Assembly: GCA_905182995.1 (NCBI GenBank)
Contig: CAJJDP010000140.1
Span: forward strand, 248,001-312,000
Reading direction: 5' to 3'
From: Paramecium octaurelia
Lineage: Eukaryota; Ciliophora; Oligohymenophorea; Peniculida; Parameciidae
DNA length: 64,000 nucleotides
Part shown: positions 1 through 12,440 of the stretch, piece after piece
How the letters are laid out: the number at the start of each line of letters is the position of its first letter
How positions within the stretch are numbered: the first letter of the stretch is position 1
Program-made: the position numbers and the translations under genes
The notes under the pieces: model-generated
The model's database searches: none
Seen by the model: the letters and a program-made list of their open reading frames with translations, nothing else
What the model was told of the DNA's origin: nothing

Positions 1-392
1 ATCCTCCAATTTTCATTTATTTCAGACAATTATTTATCAAACATTGATATTATTAATAAAATTATACGCTCTAAAAACTTAATTCTCAAAAATTTTTCAA
101 AAAATATTCTGTTCTAAAATTTAATTAAAACTAAAAATTAATGATTATTGTAACTAAAATTGTTAACCTGAATAAGATATTATCAAAATGTCAGAAAGAT
201 TCATCAAAAGAAAAAAGCCTTTAATTTGAAGTGAAATAATTTGGATTCTAGCAAAGAATGGGTGAGTAGAAATTCTTGAATGTGGGAAGTGGTTCTTTTG
301 AATTGTAGGATTGAAAACTGATTCAAGATTAATAAAGAAATTTCATCCTTTCGTTGACCTAATTTTCATTTGAATAGATAACATTAAATAAA
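1..392. other. intergenic, no gene seen
   Basis: AT-rich sequence downstream of the minus-strand membrane protein gene that ends at 393. I saw no long TGA-free frame with convincing composition on either strand. It may hold the 3' end of that gene. Confidence 0.5.
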
Positions 393-2233
393 TCACTTGG
401 GTTTTTGAATTTAAGGTTCCATTATGGACTCTTCGTTCTTGGATCTGAATAGAGGATCAACTGGACTTAGATTAAGATTGCGCTACTGGGAGATTTGGAT
501 CTACTCAAAAAATTGCACTATGTTCTTGTCGATCATATGCAATAATTTATCATCTATTGTGCTTTTGTGTCTATCTTATTATAAGGATGAGAACGAAGAG
601 TAATAATCTTTAAGTTTAGTCTGAAGTTTTTTATTGTTAATCATTCTAAAACTCTTTTGCAATTCCATCTCTTAGAAGAACTCATCAGCTAGATTGTCAG
701 GAATTTCTTATCCAATTTGCAGAAGAGGTTTAGGAAGTAAATCAAATAAATTATTTTGTTCCTCATTTAGAAGTACTAATCTAAGCATGTCTATCTAATG
801 TAGTTTCTCTATTATCTTGACAATATCCAATTGTCTCAAGATTTCTAGTTTCACTTTTGTAAACATTTCTCTTTTCCTTTTATTACATCCCAGTAAAATG
901 ATGAAAGATTCATATAGACTTTTAGAGAGTCTCTCCTCTTTCTTTGGCAACTGATCCTATCCTATCATAGATAATGGGTCATCAAAGATAGGATCGTCCT
1001 TTGTTTGATTGTTTAAATTGATCTTTTGATGCGAATGTTTAGGATTTTGAGTCTTTGGAAATCGGTACAACTCGTTAGCAATTGAGATTGTCATTAGATT
1101 GTTGATCAAAGGATTCAAAATTATGGTAGTTAGCATCACAAAGAATTACCAAATACCACCGATTTTGCTTAATATAGTCTGTAATTTGATATAGGTTCTA
1201 CGATATATAATCTCCTTATAATCCAGTTGAATGTAATGATACACTAAGTAATTGTCATTGTACAACTCAGAATATTCTCTTCTATCTTGTTTGACCAGAT
1301 TTAAATCTACCCTATCTGTTGAGAGAAGCAAACCATCATCTGTGTGAGTTTCCACGATTCTATAAGTCCACTATAACATTTTAGAGGTGGTGATTGAAAA
1401 GCTGTTAATATCCAAATTGATTAATTAAGAATAAGGTTGGCCTGGATTATTCAATTGCATCAGATAATCACTGGCATATACAGAATAATGACCTGCTGAT
1501 AAAACTTTATTGATTTCTTCCTTGGATGCACAACCCTAATATTCTGTGCTATTTTTGCAAACACTTAATTGAATTACCAAGTACTAGTACAAGGATCCAG
1601 ATATTTGTCCCTGCAAAACCTAAAAGCTAATGAAAGCAAATATACTGGTGGGTTTCTTTATAAAAATTCTCTATCTAAACACTAAACTACACCTAATCTT
1701 GTATTCTCAAAGAAGTTTTGTTGTAATTCATGATTGAAATCTTCCTTTTTACATGGTGCTATTGGAAGACTTGTACAACTAGTTTTAAGCAACTCATACT
1801 TCAATGTAACATCGACACTTCCTGTGTTATAATTAACATTTCTCACCCTCACACATTAATTCACAGTGATATTGTAATACTTCAAGTTTCCTTCAATTGG
1901 CTCCGAATTTTGATTTGCTATAGTTATCGCTAATGTAAAGTTATCGTTATAGAGTGGAAATTACTTTATAACAAAAACTAATACTGTTGAGTTAAATATT
2001 TGCTTCTCCGATTACACGACACTAGGCTCTGCTTGATCAATTAAAGTAATTAATTCAGTTATTAAATAAATCAAGGTAGCTGAACCTATAAGGAAGGTCA
2101 TACAACACCCAACTAAAGTTGTATATCTCGCTTTTTCAAGCACTCTAAAATTTGGTAATTATCCATATATGTCGCAAGTGTCGATGGTTTAATTACCCAA
2201 ACTATTTAGGATTTTCTTTGATTTATCAAACAT
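393..2233 (-). CDS. two-pass membrane protein, ciliate type
   Basis: Reads as 603 codons plus TGA once a 29-nt intron (1549-1577, GTA...TAG) is removed; total length then divides by three. The start at 2233 is followed by a short cytosolic stretch and a hydrophobic segment at about residues 39-64. A long Cys-containing, probably extracytosolic region (to about residue 348) leads to the motif SKIGGIW and a second membrane segment at about 350-372. The last 230 residues are polar and probably cytosolic. Several TAA/TAG codons lie in frame, including one directly after the GGIW motif. The architecture recalls ciliate 'transmembrane protein, putative' families, but I cannot name a function. Transport, sensing and adhesion are all possible. 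The start is chosen because it is the first ATG before the membrane segment and no upstream frame extends it. Confidence 0.85.
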
Positions 2234-2406
2234 TCTGGATTTAAATGACAATTAATACAAATTTAAACAATTGATTAAAATGATTTTCGGAATAAAATAT
2301 TATAAGGTTAATTAACAACGTCAATCTTAACTTAACATCACACCAATTAGATAGAAGACCACTTCGAAATATTTAATCAAAATTTCAATTAGGTTAAAAT
2401 TGTTGA

Positions 2407-2858
2407 ATGTCTATTATTGGAGAGCTTAAAGTTTATTACCCTTCTATAAATAATTATTCCCTGATATATTAAGTCACATCTTGGGTATATCATATATCTT
2501 CAGTCACATTATCTTAGACTAGTTAACAATGAAAATATTTTTAATCCTAGCTCCTTTACACAACTTCGAATGAAAATTACAACTCAGTTATCTATCAAAC
2601 GTACATATAATTAAATTCAAAATCATAAGCAAGCAGGCACATTCCTCTTTCAATTCAGAACTATTAATATCTCTGTCGACAGTATTCAGTGATACTATCT
2701 ATAGATCCCTTATTTAATAAGCCATTCTGAAGTACAATCAACTCTATGAAGGAAGCCCAGAAGTCATTTATGATACCCTATCTTCTAAATTGACATCAAC
2801 TTTGTATATTTCTTAAAAATCTACTCTTTCACTTTTTCAAGATAATTATATTAATTGA
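2407..2858 (+). CDS. possible small gene, frame broken near 3' end
   Basis: A frame starting MSIIGELKVYYPS at 2407 can be joined over a 19-nt candidate intron (2485-2503) to a frame that stays open to a TGA at 2696-2698. A second protein-like frame (about 2574-2855) overlaps it, begins within the first frame's range and continues to a TGA at 2856-2858. No GT...AG intron of normal size joins the two frames. It is therefore either a gene with a structure I missed or a decayed gene. No domain is recognisable. It lies between two convincing minus-strand genes, and the 3' end almost abuts the stop of the next one. Protein-like composition is the only support. Confidence 0.35.
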
Positions 2859-2898
2859 CGAAAATTAATATTAGGTGTATTAAGTTTGCTTGAGTATT

Positions 2899-4392
2899 TC
2901 AAGAGACTAAGGTTATCTCAGAGACCATAAAGTTTGGTTCTTTATGATTAAAATATAAGAAGATATTTTCAAACTTTATTATTATAAAATTATTAATATC
3001 TAAAAGAGACTTTTATTATAAAATAAAATAAATTTTTAATAGAACTTAAATAATTATATCATAAAAGGGTAACGCTTCAAATAAAACAAAGAATTGCGGC
3101 CAACAACAGTATATAAAAAGTTACTGAATACAAATGACTAAATAAAATAATGAAATTAATTACTCTTATAATGAATTGTAATATTTCAGTGTGATCATGA
3201 TTGAGATCAACTGGGCAACGGAAGTTATTTATGATGCAATATTCTGCTATATGAAGTTTAAAAAAAATAAAGTAATCAAAGGTAAAACTACTAGAGAGCT
3301 CCATATTAAAATTTGCCTGAATTCAAAAGAGAATTCTAATTATTTTACTTTTAACTTTGAAAAAACAAATATATATCTAAAACAAATGAAAGCAAATAAA
3401 GCAGTTTATCTTATTTACCATTGTTCTAGAATTAGTAAATTGCAAATTAAAATCATCTAACAGGCTAATACTTAAAAAATCTTCTTCCATGTTACCTTCT
3501 TTTATTCATCAATTTGAAGTGCATCATTATTATTACTATAATCAAATTATATACCACCTCTTAAGTTATCATTAATGACAGGATTTGGTGCTTATTGACT
3601 TTCATAAAGAATCTGCATTCTAGGCCCACTCTTTTTTTCAATATTTGATAACAATCTCGTGAGGGTTTTGTCGTTTTAATAAATAATTTCAATCTCCTTG
3701 CCGAGTTAATCAAAATTAATTGATTTCAAGGTCTTGAGAAGACCGAATTTGATTTCTCCACAATCATCTTAAAACTTAATCACATTGAAGTTCACTTAAT
3801 AGATTTTGATATTCTTACCTTGGTTTAGCTGGTTGGTCTATTGTCTCTAAGGAAATCCACTAATGCTGTTCTTAGCATAGGACTATCGTTTGTCCCCCAA
3901 GAAACCCATTAGAGACTCCTGTTTAATAGGTTATTTACTCCTTTCTGTAGTAGCTTAGCGTCCAATATTGATTTCATTAGGATTGGGAATCTGCTTTGGT
4001 GTTATGTTCTAGTTGCACTCATATATTGATTGAATGGCTGGTAGTTATTAAGGGTATTATTCCATTTCTTGATCCAATTTTCCTGTGTTGTTTGGACTTT
4101 ATGTATTCAAAATATTTATTTAGGGGATGTGGCTGTCGTCTTGCTTCTTCAAATAATATTTAAATATCAGAAAGAACGCTGCTGCTATTGTGAAATCTAA
4201 TAATTGTTGTAGATTATATTTACACTAAGAATTTCCAATGATCCTGGTCTCAATCATAAAGATGCTGATATTGCAAATAGAGAACAGGATTGAAATCTTT
4301 TGTTTATTCAATTCTCGGTCGTAAATATAAAATAAAGTGATCACAGAAGAAGATAATAAAATCAATTACAATTGCAAAAGCTCGTTATTCAT
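2899..4392 (-). CDS. multi-pass membrane protein, unknown
   Basis: An uninterrupted TGA-free frame of 497 codons, with no intron needed. The start (4392) is the first ATG after an in-frame TGA. The N-terminus has three hydrophobic segments at about residues 5-22, 31-48 and 66-80. A polar middle region (about 85-300) is rich in Gln, Asn and Pro and uses many TAA/TAG glutamines. The C-terminal third has at least four more hydrophobic segments (about 302-322, 326-340, 360-378, 405-430). This suggests a polytopic protein with a large internal loop. I do not recognise the family; channel-like or transporter roles would be guesses. The gene is co-oriented with the membrane protein gene at 393-2233 but is not similar to it in sequence. 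Confidence 0.8.
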
Positions 4393-4569
4393 GATTTTAT
4401 TATTCTTACTTTAATTATTTATTCGAGCCCTAATTCAATTCTAATCTAAAGATATCCTATCATAAATAAAATGACATCACAAAGATATTAAATTTGATTT
4501 AAAACAAGAAAATTTTATTATATTCTTGACTCAGAATAGTCATACTCCAGAATAAAAAGAACTTCTAGA

Positions 4570-5741
4570 ATGGAAATATACAATTTTATTCATTATAACA
4601 TTTATTATAATGACTTTGTGTATTATTTATTAAAAGAGACTCACCACTTTTTTAATTACGGTAAAACTTAAGAAATTAGACAATAACTTTATTGGGAGAT
4701 TTTTAAGTTTTCAAGAATATTATCATTCTTCTTTTCTCAAAAAGATCCAAAAACAGATCCAATAATGATGCTTCAAGCAGTTGGAGTAACTCGATTTTAC
4801 CCTCTACCTGATAGTTTGGCAAGGATTTTATGGAAATGTTCAATGGAAGCTTGCCACATTTTTTATCAATGACATTATTGAAAATAAAAGAGTAGCACAC
4901 GATAAAGGCTAATTTTACCTTAGCAAAGAACCTGATCTATACACAGCAAATTTTTGGAAATACTTTATCGTATTCGTTTTTAGAATGTATTATCAAGTCA
5001 AATGCTGTTTTTGTTTAAAATTTATATGATATCAAGAGTGTTGATTCTCCTTCTTGAAAATTCACCTTAAAGAATCTTTTATTGACCGCCTATTTTAATA
5101 ATTAATTAAATGATACTTGTCTGAATGCATGGTCACAATGTAAATCATTCAGAATTGAAAAGAGCTTTTAAATTAAATTTGTGGTCGTACTTTCAAATTT
5201 AATTTAGAACCTTCAGTAATGGTAGTTCCAGTATGTTGTTTAACAAAGATTAATTAATTCTTGCTCTAAGAGATGAGATTGAAGAGGTCTTTTATTCAGA
5301 TATGATCTGTAGATTATAAAGATGACATATAACGAATGAAATAAACAAGCTCCAAAGAAATCTTGAAAATACGAATCCTTTGTGTATGTTCCAGAAGAAA
5401 AAGAAATAATAGTTAAAATCAGCAAATGCTATAAATCTATGCCATCATTAAGAAAAATTTAGTCGGATTTTATGCCAAAAATAATCAAAGTATAAGAAAA
5501 CGAAAAATTAAGAATCAAGCAATAGAGAATAGAAATCTAAGATGAAAGATTGAAACATTATTAAGGCGAAAGGCTGTTCAGATCTTAAATTCTCCAGTCC
5601 CGCTTTGTGCAGTCTAATAGTTAATCTATTTAACAATCCTTATTCATAAAATTAATATTCTTGATTATCTTGTATTTATTCATCACGACATATTATCTTA
5701 ATAATTCAATTAGATACAAAATAATCGAATTAAAATACTGA
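4570..5741 (+). CDS. C-terminally anchored protein, structure partly resolved
   Basis: Protein-like frames run from an ATG at 4570 (MEIYNFIHYN) to a TGA at 5739-5741. Two introns are convincing: 4786-4814 (29 nt, GTA...TAG), which joins AVG to FGKDFMEMF, and 5384-5412 (29 nt, GTA...TAG), which restores the frame into KISKCYKSMPS. A 33-nt intron at 5040-5072 is likely, and at least one more must lie between about 5180 and 5350, where I could not fix the frame. The last 40 residues contain one strong membrane segment (IKLIFLIILYLFITTYY), suggesting a tail anchor. A polar helical stretch precedes it. No known domain seen. The exon structure between 5072 and 5384 should be treated as open. Confidence 0.55.
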
Positions 5742-6176
5742 GTGGATTGTGAAATCTATTTGTTACTACAACATTTTTCTCAATTTTATTTTAACGTATT
5801 TTAAAATAATATTTTAAATGGAAAACAATTATTTCACATTCTACATTAGACTTCAACCCAATATCAAATTGTTATCTCCTTTAACTAACGCCTACTAAAA
5901 TTTTTGTTAATGAAGATTTTTTTGGGTCATAATTGTCCATCATCTAACTGAAGTGAAAACATATATATTACTATTTTTTTCATTTTTGATTATTCTTTCT
6001 ATTACTACTTCTTCATATCTCTAACGGCCTAAATCTACTATTCATTTAATTAAAATACAAATACTATATCTTTGAATTACATTTTTATAAATAAATTCAA
6101 TAAATAACATAAATATTCACAAGCAGGATTTATAACCCTAAATTAAGAGTGAAAAATACATAAATTATTTACTTAA
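5742..6176. other. intergenic, probable 5' region of next gene
   Basis: Very AT-rich and without convincing coding frames. It separates two plus-strand genes and should hold the promoter of the Gly/Gln-repeat gene that starts at 6177. No specific motif identified. Confidence 0.5.
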
Positions 6177-8577
6177 ATGAAAATCGCAAAAATTTTACTT
6201 CTTTTTTGCATCATCTCTTCAGTTTTCACATAACTTTCTTAAGGTGCTTCTGAGGCTGGACAACGTAAGATCTTTAAATCTACGGTATTTTAGCTATCCC
6301 TGGAAGCTCTGGTCCAACATAAGGTGCCCCTACTGGTTCACAAGGATAATAAAATACTTCTGGTATCTAATAATATATTATAATTTAGGTGGTCAATAGC
6401 CAGGAGGATAGCAATAAGGTGGAATACCACAAGGAGGCATGCAATAAGGTGGACAATAAGGTGGATAATAAGGTGGACAATAAGGTGGACAATAAGGTGG
6501 ATAATAAGGTGGTCCATAAACTGGAGGAAAGGCGAAGAAATGTTAACCAACACAATCATAATAGGGATAATAATAAGGACAACAATAATAATAATAACCT
6601 AGTCAATAAACTGTGCCCGGGAATCAGATTCCTGGTTAATAAGTTTAATAAACAAACTAATAATAACCTGCAGGATAATTTCCTGGTGGAAACTAACAAC
6701 CTGGTGGATTTTAATAACCAGGGGGAGCTTAATAACCAGGAGGTTCCTAATAACAAGGTGGGCTTTAACAGCCAGGAGGAGCCTAACAACCAGGAGGAAG
6801 CTAACAACAAGGCGGATTTTAATAACCAGGAGGATCCTAATAGCCAAGCAGTACCTAATAGTCAGGAGGAGTCTAATAGCCAGGCAGTACTTAATAACCA
6901 GGTGGAACCACATAATAAGGTAGCACTTAATAGCCAGGTGGACCTTAATAATAAGGTGGAGTCTAATAACCAGGAGGCACTTAATAACAAGGAGGAGTTT
7001 AAAAACCAACTGGTCCTTAATAGTAAGGAGGATAATTTCCTGGATAATAATAAGGAGGTTAGCAATAAGGATAAATAGGATAATCAGGTTAACAATAAGG
7101 ATAAATGGGATAATCTGGTTAATAATAAGGATAAATGGGATAAGCTGGCTAATAATAAGGACAAACAGGATAAGGATAAATGGGATAAGGACAAGGATAA
7201 TTTGGATAAGGATAAACCGGATAGGGTTAAGGATAAATGGGATAAGGCTAAGGATAAATGGGTTAAGGGCAAGGATAAATGGGATAAGGGTAAGGACAAG
7301 GATAAATGGGATAAGGGTAAGGACAAGGATAAATGGGACAAGGGTAAGGATAAGGATAGATGGGTTAAGACTAAGGATAAAAACCTTAAGGACCTCCTTA
7401 ATCAAAAGGATAATGGGCTCAAGATTCAGTATAGTAACAACAATGTGTTGAAGTTGAAGTGACTTGTGCTGAGAATGAAATAGTGTTCAAAGACAGATGC
7501 ATTGCTTAAACCTGTGAAAACTTAGATAAAGTTTAAAGCAAATAGGAAGGTGGAAAGAAGATGCTCCCAATGAAGTTTGATGGAAAAGCTGACTTCAATG
7601 ATAATAAAGATGTTGTTGTATAATTGGCGTTCCCTGATAACAAAGAGAAGCCACTTGTTAAATCAGACGGAAATGCCAATGCTTGTATAGATAGATAAAT
7701 TTACAGATATAGACCAAGTTTCTTAAGTGAAACATTAGATGATTCAACAGTTACAAGCAGTTATGATGATGATAAATAATTAAGAATTTGGGAATTTACA
7801 ATATTGAACACAGATATTGATAGCAAGTTATTCAAAGATGAATAATCAGATAAGGTTGTTTATACTGGTTACTACTCAGTCAAACTAACAATCCAGGAGA
7901 AGAAATTGGTTTAATTTTACTTCACATTCTTTGTAGCAGTGGACTTAAATGGTAATGTCTTAACAGCCCAAGCCACATCTGAAGCATAAGATGATACTCC
8001 TGCTTGTGCAACTGAAGATAATTGTGTTTCAAGAGCAGAAACTGAAGTAGGATTTTGTAGTGACTAAACTTGTTCAACCCTTGTTGATTAGCCATAAGTT
8101 TATGCTGGTTAAAATTTCTATGTTGTTTAAAGAGTAAAATAATCCGGATTTGAGAAATGGAAAGTTGGAGATGCTGATGTTACTATTACAGGTGATGGAG
8201 TTAATAAAAAATTGAAGCCAACCTAGTAGCAAAAATCACCTGGATAAACTATTTATATTTTAAATGTCGATATTCTCGCTAATAATGTTGAATTCTCAGT
8301 CAATGGTAAACTTGAAGATCCAAATTCAGCCCGTAGATTCAGATTTTTAGAAGATGCTACTACAACTGATGGTGCTGAAGTCTCTTCTGCCAAAGCTGTT
8401 GGTTCAACTACATTAGAATGCATAAAAAAGGATGCCAATTCTTCATGCCCAACTCCTGAAGAAGCTAAAGCATATAACAAACCAGATTGTGGAACAATTG
8501 GATAAATATCATGCGAAAGCAATAATAGTATCATCTCATCTTTAGTGATTTTTGCAATTGTTCTGCTAGTACAATGA
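6177..8577 (+). CDS. secreted Gly/Gln-rich repeat protein with C-terminal anchor
   Basis: 781 codons plus TGA after removing two introns, 6265-6293 (29 nt) and 6363-6388 (26 nt), both GTA...TAG; the remaining length divides by three. Residues 1-18 (MKIAKILLLFCIISSVFT) form a clear signal peptide. Residues about 53-390 are low complexity: first blocks of GGQQ, then a longer unit of the QQPGG type, then GQ repeats with a GQMGQ core. Most glutamines here are TAA or TAG. The following ~370 residues are a normal-composition domain with conserved-looking Cys pairs (CVEVEVTC, CIAQTCEN, CSDQTC, CGTIGQISC). The tail (SSLVIFAIVLLVQ) is hydrophobic and ends the protein, as in a GPI signal or tail anchor. 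A surface or wall protein is the best inference. ORFs on both strands over 6338-7462 are shadows of this gene. No family recognised. Confidence 0.9.
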
Positions 8578-8647
8578 TACATAATTTACATCTATGAGAT
8601 TATAAATAGAAATTTTACAAATGTATTTTAATTATTTAGAATTTATA

Positions 8648-8648
8648 N
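8648..8648. other. scaffold join (single N)
   Basis: A single N. The contig to the right begins exactly at the outer end of a long inverted-repeat arm. Unlike the later joins, no shared flank was noticed here. Confidence 0.7.
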
Positions 8649-10261
8649 TATATTTTCGTTTCAAAATGCAATAAAAAATGTTATTTAATTCTTTGTCTGT
8701 AAAATAAAGTATCTCAAATTATTAACATAAAATGTTTACTGGAAATTAAAGTGAAGGAGTGGATATTTTGCTTTAAGCATAAAAATAATTATTTTTTATC
8801 TAAATTTTATGAACGCAAATACTTCACTTTTTATGATTTTTCTTCCCTCCTTATATTAATTTCAGCTACCTTTTATTCTTCATAAATATTTGAGCAATAT
8901 TTCATAAGACGACAGTATTTAAAAATCATTTTGGCAATTTTTTTTACTTATTTATGATGATCCTCATATTAAGATAATAAATTATATATTAAGCTTATGC
9001 TTAAAGTTATACCCATGCAATATTCATAGCAGTAGTACACGTTATTAGATAGCATCTCTCAAGTAGTTATGAGTAAATTTCTTAGCATTTCTGTAGAATG
9101 AAAAAGGAAAAAGTTTTAATAACCTTGGCTTTGCAGCAAAGATTAATAGTCTGTATAATTATTTGATTCCAGATGTTTTTATTTCATTCAAATGGCGAAT
9201 AAAGTTGTCTTTGTGTAAGAATCTTGCAATAATTGGGCGTTAAAATTATTATAACATTAGAGTTTAACAAGTTACTTGTAAGATTTATTCATTTTTGGTG
9301 TCATTTCGAAAATTATCTTATCATTGTCATCTGGATATTAATTGAATCATCCATAATCTATTGTTAAACTGAAGTTATCCAAGAAGTTATAAAATTATAA
9401 TGAATCTTAATTTAAGAAAAATACATTGAATTAATAATTTAGAATAAGGAGAAAAGCTGAAGACTAAAGATTTTTATTTATATCTTAGGAATGGATCGCT
9501 TTACATCTTGTAATAACATTTAGATGATGAAAAGTATCTGACTAATTCCTTCTAGAGCTAAAAAGAAAAGGCATAAATAAGAATTTATTGAAGAAAATTA
9601 ACAAAAGTTATAAATTATGATAATTTACAGAGGTCAAGGTTTAAGAACAACAATAGTGTTAAGGTTTTACTATATATTTGAGATATCATAAAATAGAGAG
9701 AAATAAGATTGAGTGAAATAATTTTTTCAGGCCAAGTCTTAAAATTAGCCAATAAAAATCTAAAAAAAATCAATTATGTACTCGCAAAAATATGGAGAAA
9801 TTGATTTTTGCTTTTATTTTTATCTTATTTACTTTTAGCATTAAATTATTACAGATATTCAATATTAACTATCTTTTAATGTCAATGCTATCTAAAATTT
9901 TTGGAATGCTTAAAGAAGAAGCAGCAAAATTATTAAACTTTAATACACATCACATATAAATTTTCTCATTATATATAGATTTCTGAAGAATATAAGGAAA
10001 CCTAAACTCTTCGCTAGAAAAAATATCGCAAGATCTTTCTTTCAAATTTGAGAGAAAAATTTATCAAAGTCTTATTCTGTTAAGAATGTTCCTTTCATTT
10101 TTTGTTTAGTTAGTTAAAAAAGATAAAGTTAGAATATTATATCAACCCATATTGAGAATTATTGAAAAACTGAGTGCAAACATTAAATTAAGAATCTTTA
10201 TATATAATTGAAACTATTTTTAATAGAAATAAGTTTATATTAATTAAATAAAGAAAGAAAA
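8649..10261. other. 5' flank of inverted pair, coding content unclear
   Basis: 1.6 kb upstream of the first family gene, repeated as 13676-15287. Several TGA-free frames of 60-140 codons occur on both strands, as expected by chance in AT-rich DNA with one stop codon. Examples: plus 9192-9527 (111 codons, starting MANKVVFVQESCNN) and plus 9793 onward (MEKLIFAFIFILFTFS, signal-like). Neither joins convincingly to further exons. I would not call a gene without transcript evidence. Confidence 0.35.
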
Positions 10262-11460
10262 ATGAACGCGATGACATATTAAACTCAGCAATACTACTCT
10301 TATAAGGACTTAAAATCATTATAAGAAATTCTAAAAATTGATTCCATTGGATTTTTTAATATTTATGAAGATGAATAAATAATTGAATACTAAATCGATA
10401 GATCCAAATGTTTAAGATTAAGTGATCTCATTTTAATGATTGTATGTTTATTATTAACACTTATTAGAACCAAGAGTTTTTTATAATTTCTCTAGGACAA
10501 CTACTAGGTGTATTTCTTGATATATTAAGGAAGGTGATATCATAAAAAATTTAACATAACATCGATCACTCATATCTTGACGATAATAGAATTTGGTTGG
10601 TATTTCAAGATCCAAATTAATGTATAAGTTTTGAGTACTAAACAATTGAATATGAAATTACTTTTACAGGATATCAATGTGAATTATATGAAGAAGGTTC
10701 AGAGACAAAAATTCCTGCAGAATAGAAAGTATAAAGAATTATTAAGGATATATTAATTAATTTGAAGAACAACAATAATTTTATTAATTCTTCTGAAAGA
10801 GATAGAATCCTTGAATACATTTATGATCCAATCATTTAAGAATGTGATAAAATGAATATTTAAAATACTCAAAATTTAATTCTAGATATTTTAAATGAAT
10901 TTAATTTCAACAGTGAAGAATAGACTATTACATTAGATAAAATCAAAATTATATATGACAAGACAAATTTATATTTAACACATATAAATTTTAAGAAGTT
11001 CATTGAAAATTTAAAAGGAGAGAGACCATTTATTTTAGAAACTTTCCTATTTTATAAGTTAAAATATTTTTAATACAATCAAAATAGAATAGAAAATGAG
11101 TTTTTCCATTCTGATAATAACAAAGAAATTGAAAAGGGGTTGTAGACATTGAAATCATTCTATGAGAAATATTAATGCTCATTTGAAAAGAATATAGAAA
11201 GTATCATTTAAACATAATTTGAAAATATTCTAAAGGAACAAATGGAAAATTATAAATTTATGATTTCTGAATAGGAGAAACAAGAATTAATTACAAGTAT
11301 ATTAAATAGAATTTTAAATATGAAATTGAATAGATACTTTTATAATTCTCCACATTATTTTTTAAAAGCATAGACAAAATAAATTTTAGAATATCAGTTA
11401 AATTCACTTTCTAAATACTCATAACTTATAACTACAGAAGAAGTGGAACTCTTAATTCAT
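8649..11460. repeat. inverted repeat 1, left arm
   Basis: Matches 12478-15287 on the opposite strand. By eye the outer ~2.15 kb (8649-10802 versus 13135-15287) is identical wherever I compared it. The inner ~650 bp, the 3' halves of the two genes, has many substitutions but few if any length changes. Spacer is about 1 kb. Confidence 0.9.
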
Positions 11461-11496
11461 TAAAAAAATTATGAATTAATATAATAAATAATTTGA
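10262..11496 (+). CDS. family A protein, member 1 (unrecognised)
   Basis: 402 residues in two exons with one 26-nt intron (10442-10467, GTA...TAG). The intron lies exactly between codons, after residue 60, and length divides by three. The N-terminus has the block SKCLRLSDLI directly before the intron. The next block, DDNRIWLVFQDPN, and ITFTGYQC are shared with the other three members nearby. The C-terminal two thirds are long, polar, probably helical, and rich in Lys, Glu, Asn and Ile with few Gly or Pro. There are no membrane segments and no signal peptide. It forms a convergent pair with the copy at 12441-13675. No known domain was recognised. Confidence 0.85.
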
Positions 11497-12440
11497 TTTT
11501 TTTAGATATTTTTCTCCTATCCATTTTTTGTAGTTCTATTAAGTACTTCTCATTATTTTCTCTCAAACATTTTCAATCTATATAAGATTAATATCAAAAC
11601 TCTATAGTCCATAATTTTGAGATTGGATTTCATATAAGATTTCTAAACAGGTTTAATGTGTTACCCCATCTAAAATTGTAAATTAAAAACTGGATATAAA
11701 TAGAGCAAAAATAGATTGAATTTCATATTAAATTTTTTTTCTGAATACAAAAGTTATCATATTGTATTAAGTTTGATCTAGTTTCATTTAGCTAAAGAAT
11801 TAACAATGGAAGAAATCTAAATTAAGTTAGCGATGCTACTTTGCACACATATATATATATATTAGCAGCAACTACACTTAATATACTTAAAAAATAATTA
11901 ACCTAAATCATAGTTTAGCTACTTATAATTTAATAAATGAATTTTGTCTCATAATTTTCCTTGTTTAATGAGTGTTACTGTGTAAACTTATGTTACGTTT
12001 GTTAATATCCGTTTACCCTGTATTTTATTATTTAATAGTTTAATAATACTCCATCAAAATACTTGATATAATTTCCCACAAGATTTAAGTTATTATTTGA
12101 TATTTGTTTTAAAAGAAAGAGATGTAGTTTGCAACATAAAAATAGATAGAGATTGTCTAATCAAGTATTGGTTAAATTGAAGAATAAATTTTTTAAACTA
12201 TATGCTTTAATAAATTTAGTACAGCGACAATTCCTTAGAATAGAATATAGTTATTAATTAGTAGGGAGTAAATCGAATTTGAAATTAATGAAATTGTTCT
12301 CATATTAAAGATTGGTTCAATTTTAATAAGTTTATTGTAAATAAATTATCTAATAAAATGAATTCTAAAATAAACTAATGAAGATTAAATCTTTAGCATT
12401 AAAATGTAGAAATATATAAAATTGTAAAAATAACTATTTT
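11497..12440. other. spacer between convergent family A genes
   Basis: About 940 bp that separates the 3' ends of the inverted gene pair. It is AT-rich, includes a short TA run near 11850, and shows no convincing frame. It should contain both 3' ends and terminators. Confidence 0.6.

Noticed and set aside
3077-3304. 75-codon minus-strand and 89-codon plus-strand ORFs around 3.1-3.5 kb
   Set aside because: Both lie in other frames of the multi-pass membrane protein gene at 2899-4392, whose single frame is much longer.
6420-7380. Short direct repeats resembling a repeat array such as CRISPR
   Set aside because: No unique spacers; the periodicity follows the codons of a protein repeat, and the genome is eukaryotic.
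6338-7405. Several long ORFs on both strands under the standard code, Leu/Ser- or Asn-rich
   Set aside because: They are shadows of the Gly/Gln-repeat gene, which reads cleanly with TAA/TAG as glutamine and has a signal peptide and matching introns.
8253-8582. 109-codon minus-strand ORF
   Set aside because: Lies over the C-terminal domain of the Gly/Gln-repeat protein in another frame.
11840-11870. TA-rich run as a possible regulatory element or microsatellite
   Set aside because: Short and ordinary for such AT-rich DNA; similar runs occur near 20960 and elsewhere.
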